Origin: Actinomyces sp.
Lineage (GTDB): Bacteria > Actinomycetota > Actinomycetes > Actinomycetales > Actinomycetaceae
Reading direction: 5' to 3'
Assembly (NCBI RefSeq): GCF_030530635.1
Contig: NZ_JAUMUL010000074.1
Coordinates: 1 to 16,374 of the forward strand
Length of the DNA stretch: 16,374 nucleotides
Positions 5,708 to 13,643 of this stretch are shown in pieces (positions within the stretch are counted from its first letter, which is position 1; every line of letters starts with the position of its first letter). The translations under genes were made by a program, and so were the position numbers. A model generated the notes under the pieces. The model saw only the letters and a list, made by a program, of their open reading frames with translations. It did not search any database and was not told where the DNA came from.

Positions 5708-7039
5708 GTGCAACCCATTCGCTTGACCGACCACCGCGCCGACTCTAGCGACGTCACTAACGGTACCCACTGGCTCATGCGGCGGCGCTCTGTACTGCTG
5801 GGTGGTGTTGGCCTGGGCGCCCTGTCAGCCTGTGGCGGCGCCGGTACTTCCACGTCCTCGGCAACCGTGGACTCGGTTGTGGTGCCCGCTGCGGCGGCCA
5901 CAGACACACGGACCTCCGCTGCTGCAGTCACCGGCCCCGAGTATCACGAGGCCTCCGACTCCAACACCGCGTTGTATGCCGGTTCCTGGACCGGCTCGAT
6001 CGGCGACAAGGAGGTCGCTCTTGCCGGCGCCTACCTGGTTGACGGCATCACGGCCACCATCGATGGCGGCACCTTCGAGTCCACAAACAGCGACGAGACC
6101 GTCTTTCTGGTCGTCAATGGCGGTAGCCTCACCGTCACCAACGCCCGCGTGAGCAAGTCCGGCGACGCCTCCACCAATGGCGAGCACGGCGTGGACGACT
6201 CCTACAGCTTCTACGGTCTCAACTCGGCCGTTGTAGTAGTGGGTGAGGGCAGCAGCGTAACCATCGATCAGACCACGCTGACCACCGACGCCTCCGGCGC
6301 GAACGCCGTGGTCGCAACCGGCGGCGCCGGTGCCACCATCACAGCCAGCGCCATCGCCACCACTGGGGAGTCCTCCCGCGGCCTGCACGCCACCTACGCC
6401 GGGACGATCACCGGCGCCGACCTGACCATCGCCACCGAGGGGGCCCACTGCGCCGCCGTCGCCACCGACCGCGGCTCCGGCACCGTGACGGTGGATGGTA
6501 CCAACGCCTTCACTACCGCCGGTGATGGCTCGCCCTGCATCTACTCCACCGGTCAGATCACCGTCTCCGGTTTGACCGGCACCTCCGGCCAGGGGCAGGC
6601 GATCGTGGTGGAGGGCAAGAATCACGCCACCGTCTCCGAGTCGACCTTCACCACTGACTCCGAGACCGGCGGCGTCATGCTGTATCAGTCCATGTCCGGT
6701 GACGCCGCCGATTCCGATGCTGCCACCGAGGTCTCCAGCCTCGCGCTGAAGAACGTGTCGCTCACCTGCAGCCGGGAGGTGCCGATCCTTTATGTCACCA
6801 ATACCACTGCCGAGGCCACACTAACCGATTGCACGTTGGAGACCTCCGGCGGGCTGGCCACGGCCGACGAGGACCGTTGGGGTAACTCCGGCTCCAACGG
6901 CGGCACCCTGACCCTCACCCTGGACGGAACCAGCTTCGAGGGTGCCGTCACCGCCGGCGGGTCCTCCGCCATCGTCATAAACGCCACTAACGGTGGGGCC
7001 GCGACCGGCACTACCACGGGAGATGTCACTGTCTCCTGA
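5708..7039 (+). CDS. Right-handed parallel beta-helix lipoprotein with Tat-like signal, function unknown
   Basis: The protein has 443 residues. From the GTG start there is a 24-residue n-region, then RRRSVLLGG (25-33) and a lipobox LSAC with Cys42. This indicates a twin-arginine-exported lipoprotein anchored on the outside of the membrane. After a Ser/Thr-rich linker, the rest is made of short Gly/Thr/Ser/Val beta rungs typical of a right-handed beta-helix. It includes TDRGSGTVTVDG, GSPCIYSTGQITV and AIVVEGKN. To my memory these recur in unnamed beta-helix proteins of anaerobic Firmicutes and actinobacteria; I could not check this. No catalytic residues of pectate lyases can be assigned. The C-terminus stops just after the last rungs, without the capping segment I would expect. 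It stands alone, divergent from the NUDIX gene. A surface carbohydrate-binding or adhesion role is a guess. Confidence 0.85.
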   Translation: MQPIRLTDHRADSSDVTNGTHWLMRRRSVLLGGVGLGALSACGGAGTSTSSATVDSVVVPAAAATDTRTSAAAVTGPEYHEASDSNTALYAGSWTGSIGDKEVALAGAYLVDGITATIDGGTFESTNSDETVFLVVNGGSLTVTNARVSKSGDASTNGEHGVDDSYSFYGLNSAVVVVGEGSSVTIDQTTLTTDASGANAVVATGGAGATITASAIATTGESSRGLHATYAGTITGADLTIATEGAHCAAVATDRGSGTVTVDGTNAFTTAGDGSPCIYSTGQITVSGLTGTSGQGQAIVVEGKNHATVSESTFTTDSETGGVMLYQSMSGDAADSDAATEVSSLALKNVSLTCSREVPILYVTNTTAEATLTDCTLETSGGLATADEDRWGNSGSNGGTLTLTLDGTSFEGAVTAGGSSAIVINATNGGAATGTTTGDVTVS

Positions 7040-7318
7040 GTCTGCGGCTCGTGGGCTGCCTCGGTGATGCGGGCGTAGCTTCCCCGGAATCATGCGCTCC
7101 GACGCGGTGTAAGGGTGCTCCTTGCGAGCAAAAGTGCTGCATTCTGTGACACGCGCTCCTCGTCTCGCCGCCGCGGTAGGCCACAAGTGCCGGTCTGGGT
7201 GGGGGAGGGCAAGGGCGCGGTGGGCGGGTCGATTGATGTGGAGTCTTGGAGGATTCCCACAAGTTGTGTTCGTGGATCCCGGCGGCAAACGGCGGTGCGC
7301 CGCCGAGGTCGTGGCGCC

Positions 7319-7324
7319 TACGGT
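7319..7324 (+). promoter_or_regulatory. Candidate leaderless -10 element of bioY
   Basis: TACGGT ends six bases before ATG 7331. GTGAGG lies only two bases before the ATG, too close for a working Shine-Dalgarno site. No convincing -35 box or known biotin-repressor box is visible. Confidence 0.45.
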
Positions 7325-7330
7325 GAGGAC

Positions 7331-7930
7331 ATGAGCACTAACCCGCCTGCCGCGGTCCGCGTCGAGTCCGCTTCGGTCACCACCACCTCCCTGGCCCGTC
7401 GTGCCGCACGCGAGGCGATGCTCATCCTTGGGGGAGCCGCCGCCATCGCCCTGATCGGTCAGATCGCCCTGCCCCTGCCCTTCACCCCGGTGCCGGTGAC
7501 TCTCGGCACATTGGCGGCGCTCGCTGTGGGCGGAGTCCTCGGTTCCCGCCGCGGCCTGGCGGCCGTGGCGCTGTTCGCCGGCTCGGCGGCGCTCGGAGCG
7601 CCCGTGCTGGCGGGTTGGACCGGAGGCGTCACCGCATCCTTCGGCTACGTGCTCGGCTACGGGCTGGCGGCGCTACTGGCCGGCCGGGCCGCGGCGATCC
7701 CCGTCAACCGTGGCAAGGCCGCGAAGGCCGTGCGTGCAGCGGCGCTGCGGGTGGGCCTCATGCTTGCCGCCTCCGCGCTGGTGTACGTACCCGGGCTGGT
7801 CTGGCTTCACGCCGCCACCGGTGCCTCCTGGAGTGCCACCTTCGCCATGGGGTTGGCGCCCTTCGTGATTGGTGACCTGCTCAAGTCTCTGGCGGCCGCC
7901 CTGCTGCGCCGCCCGGCCGTGCTGCGCTGA
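7331..7930 (+). CDS. bioY: BioY family biotin transporter (ECF S component)
   Basis: The 199-residue membrane protein is the substrate-binding S component for biotin uptake. The BioY signature begins LPLPFTPVPVTLGTLAAL (47-64); Gly59 replaces the usual Gln of VT.QTL. Then come VLGSRRGLAAVALF (69-82), LGAPVLAGWTGG (88-99) and the terminal GLAPFVIGDLLKSLAAAL (174-191). About six membrane helices are evident. The reading frame is open upstream to 7115, but ATG 7331 gives the normal family length and lies six bases after TACGGT. No energy-coupling ATPase or T component genes (bioM, bioN or ecfA/T) are adjacent. It either works alone or borrows a shared ECF module elsewhere. It is followed after 67 bp by the symporter gene on the same strand, possibly cotranscribed. 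Confidence 0.9.
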   Translation: MSTNPPAAVRVESASVTTTSLARRAAREAMLILGGAAAIALIGQIALPLPFTPVPVTLGTLAALAVGGVLGSRRGLAAVALFAGSAALGAPVLAGWTGGVTASFGYVLGYGLAALLAGRAAAIPVNRGKAAKAVRAAALRVGLMLAASALVYVPGLVWLHAATGASWSATFAMGLAPFVIGDLLKSLAAALLRRPAVLR

Positions 7931-7997
7931 CGCGCTGCGCGATCGGGTTTCCGAGAACACCTGTCTGCATGGCAGTCGGCGGCGATAGGACTGCACC

Positions 7998-9002
7998 ATG
8001 ACCTCTCCGGCAGATTCCCCCAGTTCCTACAAGCAGGCCGACTCCCGGCCCGCATCTGCGAAGCGTGGCGGTGAGGACCGCTCCGCCTATATCGCCGTCA
8101 CCGTCTTCCCGCTGCTCATCCTGTTGGCCTTCGGCGCTGCGATGGCCGCCCCTGAGGCCCTCAGTCCGCTGGCGGCCGGCACCAACTATGCCCTGGGCAT
8201 CATCATGTTCGGCATGGGCCTGACCCTGACGGTGCCCGACTTCGCCCTGGTAGTGCGCCGCCCCCTGCCGGTGCTGGTGGGCGTGGCCGCCCAGTTCGTG
8301 GTCATGCCCGTCATCGCCTGGACGCTCACCCGCATCTTCCAGCTGGACCCGGCTTTGGCCGCCGGCGTCATCCTGGTCGGCTGCGCCCCAGGCGGCACCT
8401 CCTCCAACGTCATCTCATACCTGTCCCGCGGTGATGTAGCCCTGTCGGTGACCATGACGTCGATCTCGACGCTGCTGGCCCCGATCATGACACCGCTGCT
8501 GACCCAGTGGCTGGCCGGCCAGTACCTGCCCGTGGACGGTCGCTCCATGGCGCTGTCGATCGTCAAGATCGTGTTGGTGCCCGTAATCGGCGGCCTGGTG
8601 ATCCGTGCGCTCATGGGCCGGTTTGTGGCGCCGCTGCTGCCGATCATGCCCTGGGTATCGGTGCTCGGCATCTGCTATGTGGTGATCGCCGTGGTCTCCG
8701 GCTCCGCCGACAGACTCGCCTCCGCTGGGGCACTGGTGCTGGCGGCGGTCGCTCTGCACAACTGCCTGGGCTACCTGCTCGGCTACCTCTTCGGCCGGCT
8801 GGCCAGCTGCGACGAGAGGGCTTCGCGCACCACCGCCATTGAGGTCGGCATGCAGAACTCCGGGCTGGCGGCCGGGCTGGCCGCGCAGTACTTCAGCCCG
8901 GAGGCAGCCCTGCCCGGCGCCGTCTTCTCCATCTGGCACAACCTCTCCGGTGCTCTGGTGGCCGTCCTGTTCCGTCGTCGGGATGCTCACGCGATGAACT
9001 GA
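7998..9002 (+). CDS. Bile acid:sodium symporter (BASS) family transporter
   Basis: The 334-residue protein has about nine or ten hydrophobic helices after a charged, Ser-rich N-terminus of about 30 residues. SBF/BASS motifs are clear: GCAPGGTSSNVISYLSRGD, EVGMQNSGLAAGLA and FSIWHNLSGA, which form the crossed-helix sodium and substrate sites in this family. Members take up bile acids, pantothenate or its precursors, pyruvate or other organic anions with Na+. The substrate cannot be read from the sequence. The gene lies 67 bp after bioY. A vitamin-related substrate is therefore attractive (the family includes pantothenate carriers), but this is only context. TAGGA seven to eight bases before the ATG could be part of a ribosome site (AGGA) or of a weak -10 element (TAGGAC). 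Confidence 0.9.
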   Translation: MTSPADSPSSYKQADSRPASAKRGGEDRSAYIAVTVFPLLILLAFGAAMAAPEALSPLAAGTNYALGIIMFGMGLTLTVPDFALVVRRPLPVLVGVAAQFVVMPVIAWTLTRIFQLDPALAAGVILVGCAPGGTSSNVISYLSRGDVALSVTMTSISTLLAPIMTPLLTQWLAGQYLPVDGRSMALSIVKIVLVPVIGGLVIRALMGRFVAPLLPIMPWVSVLGICYVVIAVVSGSADRLASAGALVLAAVALHNCLGYLLGYLFGRLASCDERASRTTAIEVGMQNSGLAAGLAAQYFSPEAALPGAVFSIWHNLSGALVAVLFRRRDAHAMN

Positions 9003-9141
9003 TGGGCTCTGCCTGCGACCGTTGATGTCGGTGCCGCACGGACGGGGTGTGGCGGAGGTTACTCTGACGCCGTTGTTCTCGGTTATGTGCCGCTACCGAC
9101 GAGCATGGTGCTCCGGGGTCGCTTCTCGGGTGTCGGGTTTG

Positions 9142-9161
9142 TTTCGAAATGCGGGTATCGT
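9142..9161 (+). promoter_or_regulatory. Weak candidate promoter region of the peptide ABC transporter operon
   Basis: TATCGT (9156-9161) could serve as a -10 box, and the 8-bp palindrome TTTCGAAA (9142-9149) lies just upstream in the spacer. No good -35 hexamer is found, and the leader would be about 120 nt. A small hairpin, CTGGC (9235-9239) with GCCAG (9245-9249), lies in that leader. Confidence 0.25.
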
Positions 9162-9286
9162 GAGATGGTCCGTTCGGCTCGGGGTCCCCTGCGGGTGGCC
9201 GCGTCCGGGCGGTACGTCCGTAGCCGCACCGGAACTGGCCCCATGCCAGGTCACGGCCTCCGGCGGCCCGCCGAAGAGAAGACTGC

Positions 9287-10246
9287 ATGTTTCCGTACCT
9301 AATGCGCAGGCTCGCGAACTACGCGCTCCTGTTGTTCATAGCGACGTCGCTGGCGTACTTGCTGGCATCGGCGTCATTGGACCCCGCCAACAACTGGAAC
9401 CGCGAGGACCCGACACTGAACTGGGATGCGATCAACGCCGCTCTCGTCCAGTACAACATCAGCTCAGACCTGCCGGTATGGAGCCGCTACGTCACCTGGC
9501 TCCGTGAGGTGGTCACGTCCTGGAACTGGGGCGTCACCCCGAAGGGTGAGTCGGTCAACGCGCTGCTGGGAACGAAGATCGCCGTGTCGGTCCGACTGGT
9601 ATTCATGGGCGCGGTGATCGGCATGGTCGGCGGTGTGGCCCTCGGGGCGTGGACCGCTACCCGGCAGTACAAGCTGTCTGATCGGGCGGTGTCACTGCTT
9701 GCCATGATCGTGATCTCAACGCCGGCTATGGTGCTGGCTATCCTCCTGCAGGTGCTCGCCGTCCACATCAACCGGACCACCGGCTACCAGATCTTCGAGT
9801 TCACCGGTGAGGGCGAGGGCTTTCTGGGGCGCGCCCAGCACTTGCTGCTACCCACGCTCTCGATGTCCCTGGGATCGATTGCCTCCTACTCGCGCTACCA
9901 GCGCAACCTCATGCTGGACACCCTAGGCGCCGACTACGTACGGACGGCCCGCGCCAAGGGCCTGCGCAAGCACCAGGCCGCCACCCGCCACGCCCTGCGC
10001 ACCGCCCTGATCCCCATGGCCACCTACTTCGCCTTCGCCATGGCCGGACTGTTCACAGGCGCGGTCATCACCGAGCGTGTCTACGGATGGCACGGCATGG
10101 GCGAGTACTCCATCAGCTCGATCTCGAGCTACGACATCAACGGGGTGACTGCGGTGGTCGCATTCTCCGGCCTGTGCACATTGACCGGCGCGTTGCTGTC
10201 CGACGTCTTCGTCGCCATCGTCGACCCACGGGTGAGAGTGAGCTGA
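9287..10246 (+). CDS. Peptide ABC transporter permease, DppB/OppB type
   Basis: The 319-residue integral membrane permease is one half of the translocation pore for di- or oligopeptides. The N-terminal helix (FPYLMRRLANYALLLF and on) is typical of DppB. A periplasmic-type loop is followed by the BPD_transp_1 domain from about residue 95. The EAA loop that contacts the ATPase is DYVRTARAKGLRKHQAATRH (216-235). The C-terminus keeps ITERVYGWHGMGEYS and ends DPRVRVS, as in the family. The ATG follows a purine-rich GAAGAGAAGA; an in-frame ATG at 9302 is possible but would shorten the first segment. The stop is five bases before the dppC-like start, so the two are likely coupled. Peptide class specificity cannot be told. 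Confidence 0.92.
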   Translation: MFPYLMRRLANYALLLFIATSLAYLLASASLDPANNWNREDPTLNWDAINAALVQYNISSDLPVWSRYVTWLREVVTSWNWGVTPKGESVNALLGTKIAVSVRLVFMGAVIGMVGGVALGAWTATRQYKLSDRAVSLLAMIVISTPAMVLAILLQVLAVHINRTTGYQIFEFTGEGEGFLGRAQHLLLPTLSMSLGSIASYSRYQRNLMLDTLGADYVRTARAKGLRKHQAATRHALRTALIPMATYFAFAMAGLFTGAVITERVYGWHGMGEYSISSISSYDINGVTAVVAFSGLCTLTGALLSDVFVAIVDPRVRVS

Positions 10247-10251
10247 TCGAC

Positions 10252-11283
10252 ATGCATGACTCGACTCGCAATCCGTCCGGTGCCGTCCACCGCGGCATGG
10301 ATTCCATCGCCAAGACGGCCGCCGGCGGCGGCCAGTCCGCCATGGACCAGCCCGGGCAGGCCCCGCTGACAACCGCGGACTCCGGGAACCTCGTCGAGGA
10401 GGACCCCAAGGAGTCCAAGCGGCTCACTCGCGGGCGCATCATTCTGCGCCGTTTCCTGCGTAACCGGACCGCTGTATTCGGTGCCGTCGGCATCCTGGCC
10501 CTCGCACTGATGGCGATCTTAGGCAACCATGTTGGCCAGTGGTCCTTCACCGACGTCGACTCGAAGGCCTTCCTCCAGCCGCCCAGTGCCTCCCACTGGT
10601 TCGGCACCACGCAGGGCGGGCGGGACGTGTTCGCCATGGTCGTCGAGGGCACGCGGAAGTCGATGATGATCGGGGTGTTCGTGGCCCTGCTGCAGACCAG
10701 CATTGCTGCGATCATCGGTTCCTCCGCCGCGTATTTCGGCGGCTGGTGGGAGAAGATCGCCCTGTGGGCCACCGACCTACTCCTGGTGGTGCCCTCCTTC
10801 CTCATCATCGCCATCCTGTCCCAGAAGGCCGGGGCCGCCAAGGGGTCAACCGTCCTGCTGATCGTGCTGTTGGCAGGATTCGGCTGGATGCTCACCGCGC
10901 GTGTGGTGCGCTCGCTGACCCTCAGCGTGAAGAACCTCGACTACGTCAATGCGGCGCGCTTCATGAACGTGCCCAGTCCCGTAATCATCGTTCGCCACAT
11001 CATCCCCAACATCGCCTCGCTGCTGATCGTCGACGCCACCCTCAACGTCGCCTACGCGGTTCTCAGCGAGACGACGCTGTCATATTTCGGCTTCGGAGTG
11101 CAGGCACCGAACACCTCCTTGGGCACACTGATTGCGGAGGGGCAACGCTCCGCAACCACATACCCGTGGATCTTCCTTGCGCCCGCAACGGTGCTGGTGT
11201 TCATGCTCGTATGCGTCAACTTCATGGGCGATGGGCTGCGTGACGCCATCGACCCCTCGTCCAAGTCCGGAGGCAAGGCATGA
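10252..11283 (+). CDS. Peptide ABC transporter permease, DppC/OppC type
   Basis: The 343-residue partner permease has a hydrophilic N-terminal stretch of about 70 residues, longer than usual for OppC. Helix 1 follows (AVFGAVGILALALMAILG, 74-91), then the family motif HWFGTTQGGRDVFAMVVEG (115-133) and the BPD_transp_1 domain. The EAA loop is NLDYVNAARFMNVPSPVII (228-246). The end, FMGDGLRDAIDP, is typical. The frame is open far upstream inside dppB, so the start is a choice. ATG 10252, five bases after the dppB stop, is the best coupled start. Later in-frame ATGs at 10297 and 10342 lack ribosome sites but would give a more usual N-terminus. The stop overlaps the ATPase start (ATGA). Confidence 0.9.
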   Translation: MHDSTRNPSGAVHRGMDSIAKTAAGGGQSAMDQPGQAPLTTADSGNLVEEDPKESKRLTRGRIILRRFLRNRTAVFGAVGILALALMAILGNHVGQWSFTDVDSKAFLQPPSASHWFGTTQGGRDVFAMVVEGTRKSMMIGVFVALLQTSIAAIIGSSAAYFGGWWEKIALWATDLLLVVPSFLIIAILSQKAGAAKGSTVLLIVLLAGFGWMLTARVVRSLTLSVKNLDYVNAARFMNVPSPVIIVRHIIPNIASLLIVDATLNVAYAVLSETTLSYFGFGVQAPNTSLGTLIAEGQRSATTYPWIFLAPATVLVFMLVCVNFMGDGLRDAIDPSSKSGGKA

Positions 11284-13442
11284 GCGCAACACGACGCAAC
11301 CGGGGTACGGCCCCCATATCGCAGGAGTTGCCGGCTCGGGAGGCTGACGCCCCGCTGCTGGAGATCGACGACTTGCGTGTCTCCTTCCCCTCCGAGGACG
11401 GCCGGGTCCATGCGGTGCGTGGTATTGACCTGACTGTCAGGCGCGGAGAGGTGCTTGCCCTCGTCGGGGAGTCGGGCTCCGGCAAGTCGGTTACCTCGAC
11501 GGCGGTCATGGGGCTGCTCGATGAGACCGCGGACATCTCCGGTTCGGTGCGTCTGTACGGAACCGAGCTGCTCGGACGCAGCGACGAGTACATGTCCAAG
11601 ATCAGAGGCACCCAGGTGTCCATGGTCTTCCAGGACCCGCTGTCCGCCCTCACGCCCGTGTACACGGTGGGGGACCAGATCGTCGAGGCGCTGAAGGTCC
11701 ACAACCCGGACATGCCCGACGCCGACGCCAACAAGCGGGCAGTGGAGCTGCTGGACCTGGTGGGCATCCCCAATCCGGAGGTGCGGTCCAAGGCCTATCC
11801 GCACGAGTTCTCCGGCGGGATGCGGCAGCGTGCCGTCATCGCCATCGCCATCGCCAACAATCCCGACCTGATCATCGCCGACGAGCCCACCACGGCGCTG
11901 GACGTGACCATCCAGGCGCAGATCCTCGACGTGCTGCGCACAGCGCAAAAGGAGACCGGCGCCGGCGTCATCATGATCACCCATGACCTGGGGGTCGTGG
12001 CCGGCATGGCCGACCGCGTCGCCGTCATGTATGCGGGGCGAGTCGTGGAGACCGGCAGCGTGGATGACATCTTCTACCGCTCCCGCATGCCCTACACGAT
12101 CGGGCTGCTCGGGGCGCTGCCCCGCCTGGACGCCAAGAAGGACTCCGCCCTGGCAACCCTTGAAGGTGTGCCACCCTCGCTACTGGAGGTGCCCGCCGGC
12201 TGCCCATTCGCACCCCGCTGCCCCATGGCGGCTGCGGAGTGCCTCGACGGCGAGCCGGATCTGGTCGCCGTCCGCGACGACGCCGCGGTGTCCCGCCCCA
12301 CGACCGCTGAGCAGCAGCGGTCCGCCTGCCGACGCCTCCCGGAGATCGAGAAGAACAACCTCGACTACACGGACATCTTCCCGGTCCCTGCGCTCAAGAC
12401 CGCCGATGTCATGAGCCTGCCCCACCCGCAGCGCCCCGAGGTGCTGCGGGTAGAAGGCCTGGTGAAGGAGTTCCCCCTGATGAAGGGCGCCGTGTTCAAG
12501 CGGCGCGTCGGCACCGTGCATGCGGTGGACGGCATCTCCTTCGACGTGCGGGAGGGGGAGACCCTCGCAATCGTTGGCGAGTCCGGCTGCGGCAAGACCA
12601 CCACGCTCATGGAGGTGCTTAATCTGCAGGCGCCGCAGGACGGCAAGATCGTGGTCCTCGGCAGGGATGCCGCGGCAATCCGGCGTGCGGAGCGTAAGCG
12701 GATCCGTCGCGACTTGCAGGTCGTCTTCCAGGACCCGATGGCGTCACTGGATCCGCGCCTGCCCATTTTCGACATCATCGCCGAGCCGCTGCGGGCCAAC
12801 GGCTGGAGCAAGCAGCAGGTCGGCCCGCGCGTTGAGGAGCTCATGGAGCTGGTGGGGCTTGAACCGAGCCACGCCAACCGCTACCCCCGCAACTTCTCCG
12901 GCGGGCAGCGCCAGCGCATCGGCATCGCCCGGGCGCTCGCGCTCGAGCCGAAGCTGCTCGTGCTGGACGAGCCGGTGTCCGCCCTGGACGTGTCCATTCA
13001 GGCGGGGGTGATCAACCTCCTCGACGAGTTGCGTGCCACCATGGGGCTCAGCTACCTGTTCGTGGCCCACGACCTGTCCGTGGTGCGGCACATAGCCGAC
13101 CGCGTGGCCGTCATGTATCTGGGCAAGATCGTGGAGATCGGTGACGTCGACGCGGTCTTCTCCGCGCCCGCCCACCCGTACACGCAGGCGCTGCTATCGG
13201 CCATCCCCATCCCTGATCCGGTCAAGGAGCGCACCCGCAGCCGCATCATCCTGGAGGGCGATCTGCCTTCCCCCGCCAACCCGCCTTCGGGCTGCCGCTT
13301 CCGCACCCGCTGCCCCAAGTTCGCGGGCGAGCTGAACGACGAGCAGAAGCAGTCGTGCCTGGAGCGCATGCCGGACTTTGCCCAGCAGGGTGAGGACCAT
13401 GAGGTCGCCTGCTACTACCCCGAGCGCACTGCCGTGTTCTGA
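11280..13442 (+). CDS. Fused double ATPase of the peptide ABC transporter (DppD-DppF / OppD-OppF)
   Basis: One 720-residue protein carries both nucleotide-binding domains. The first half has Walker A GESGSGKS (63-70), Q-loop FQDP (Gln118), signature FSGGMRQR (177-184), Walker B LIIADE (197-202) and switch His235. It is followed by an oligo_HPY extension with Cys308, Cys314, Cys321 and Cys350. The second half has GESGCGKT (433-440), Gln484, FSGGQRQR (539-546), LLVLDE (559-564) and His597, then a second tail with Cys672, Cys678, Cys693 and Cys711. Both halves look catalytically complete. The Cys pattern matches the C-terminal region of OppD/DppD proteins, for which an iron-sulfur cluster has been reported in some members. 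The start overlaps the dppC stop by four bases, and the gene provides energy for the two permeases upstream. Confidence 0.95.
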   Translation: MSATRRNRGTAPISQELPAREADAPLLEIDDLRVSFPSEDGRVHAVRGIDLTVRRGEVLALVGESGSGKSVTSTAVMGLLDETADISGSVRLYGTELLGRSDEYMSKIRGTQVSMVFQDPLSALTPVYTVGDQIVEALKVHNPDMPDADANKRAVELLDLVGIPNPEVRSKAYPHEFSGGMRQRAVIAIAIANNPDLIIADEPTTALDVTIQAQILDVLRTAQKETGAGVIMITHDLGVVAGMADRVAVMYAGRVVETGSVDDIFYRSRMPYTIGLLGALPRLDAKKDSALATLEGVPPSLLEVPAGCPFAPRCPMAAAECLDGEPDLVAVRDDAAVSRPTTAEQQRSACRRLPEIEKNNLDYTDIFPVPALKTADVMSLPHPQRPEVLRVEGLVKEFPLMKGAVFKRRVGTVHAVDGISFDVREGETLAIVGESGCGKTTTLMEVLNLQAPQDGKIVVLGRDAAAIRRAERKRIRRDLQVVFQDPMASLDPRLPIFDIIAEPLRANGWSKQQVGPRVEELMELVGLEPSHANRYPRNFSGGQRQRIGIARALALEPKLLVLDEPVSALDVSIQAGVINLLDELRATMGLSYLFVAHDLSVVRHIADRVAVMYLGKIVEIGDVDAVFSAPAHPYTQALLSAIPIPDPVKERTRSRIILEGDLPSPANPPSGCRFRTRCPKFAGELNDEQKQSCLERMPDFAQQGEDHEVACYYPERTAVF

Positions 13443-13480
13443 TTTCCTCGGTTCGGAATCAGACCATAGGACAAACCTAT
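13441..13480. repeat. Hairpins between the ATPase and binding-protein genes
   Basis: GATT(T)CC (13441-13447) can pair with GGAATC (13455-13460). Next to it ATAGG (13466-13470) pairs with CCTAT (13476-13480) around a 5-nt loop. No T-tract follows, so these could be a weak terminator, an RNA-processing element or a protein site that sets different levels for the upstream and downstream genes. Confidence 0.35.
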
Positions 13481-13492
13481 TGTGGAAACAAG

Positions 13493-13559
13493 ATGCGATA
13501 CAATGTGCTTTGCGGTGTCGCAAGTGGGATGCGACTGCGATACGGCAAGGTATGATGCG
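13493..13559 (+). promoter_or_regulatory. Promoter/operator region of the substrate-binding protein gene
   Basis: Two -10-like boxes are visible: TACAAT (13499-13504) and TATGAT (13551-13556). TGCGATAC occurs twice (13494-13501 and 13536-13543), 42 bp apart, which is about four helical turns. GTCGCA (13517-13522) and TGCGAC (13530-13535) form a perfect inverted repeat around 7 nt. TGCGA therefore appears three times forward and once inverted. Neither -10 box has a good -35, as expected for a promoter that depends on a bound regulator. Confidence 0.5.
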
Positions 13560-13643
13560 CGCCATGTCAACGGGGCGGATGTTAAGGCGTCGGAGCTCCG
13601 GAGCATCTATCCCTACCGACCGAATTCGAATCGGAGTTTCAAC

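Noticed and set aside
5825..6625. Minus-strand 266-residue frame, Gly/Ala/Val-rich
   Set aside because: Antisense of the repetitive beta-helix coding sequence; its apparent repeats mirror those of the real gene.
7258..7268. CACAAGTTGTG palindrome upstream of bioY as a biotin-repressor site
   Set aside because: It is a perfect 11-bp dyad but does not resemble BirA or BioQ operators I know, and nothing else supports it.
7115..7330. Upstream in-frame extension of BioY
   Set aside because: It would add 72 hydrophilic residues to a protein that has normal family length from ATG 7331.
13482..13643. Upstream in-frame extension of the binding protein, starting METRCDTMC
   Set aside because: It would bury the signal peptide and lipobox; ATG 13644 has a GGAG site seven bases upstream and begins a typical lipoprotein signal.
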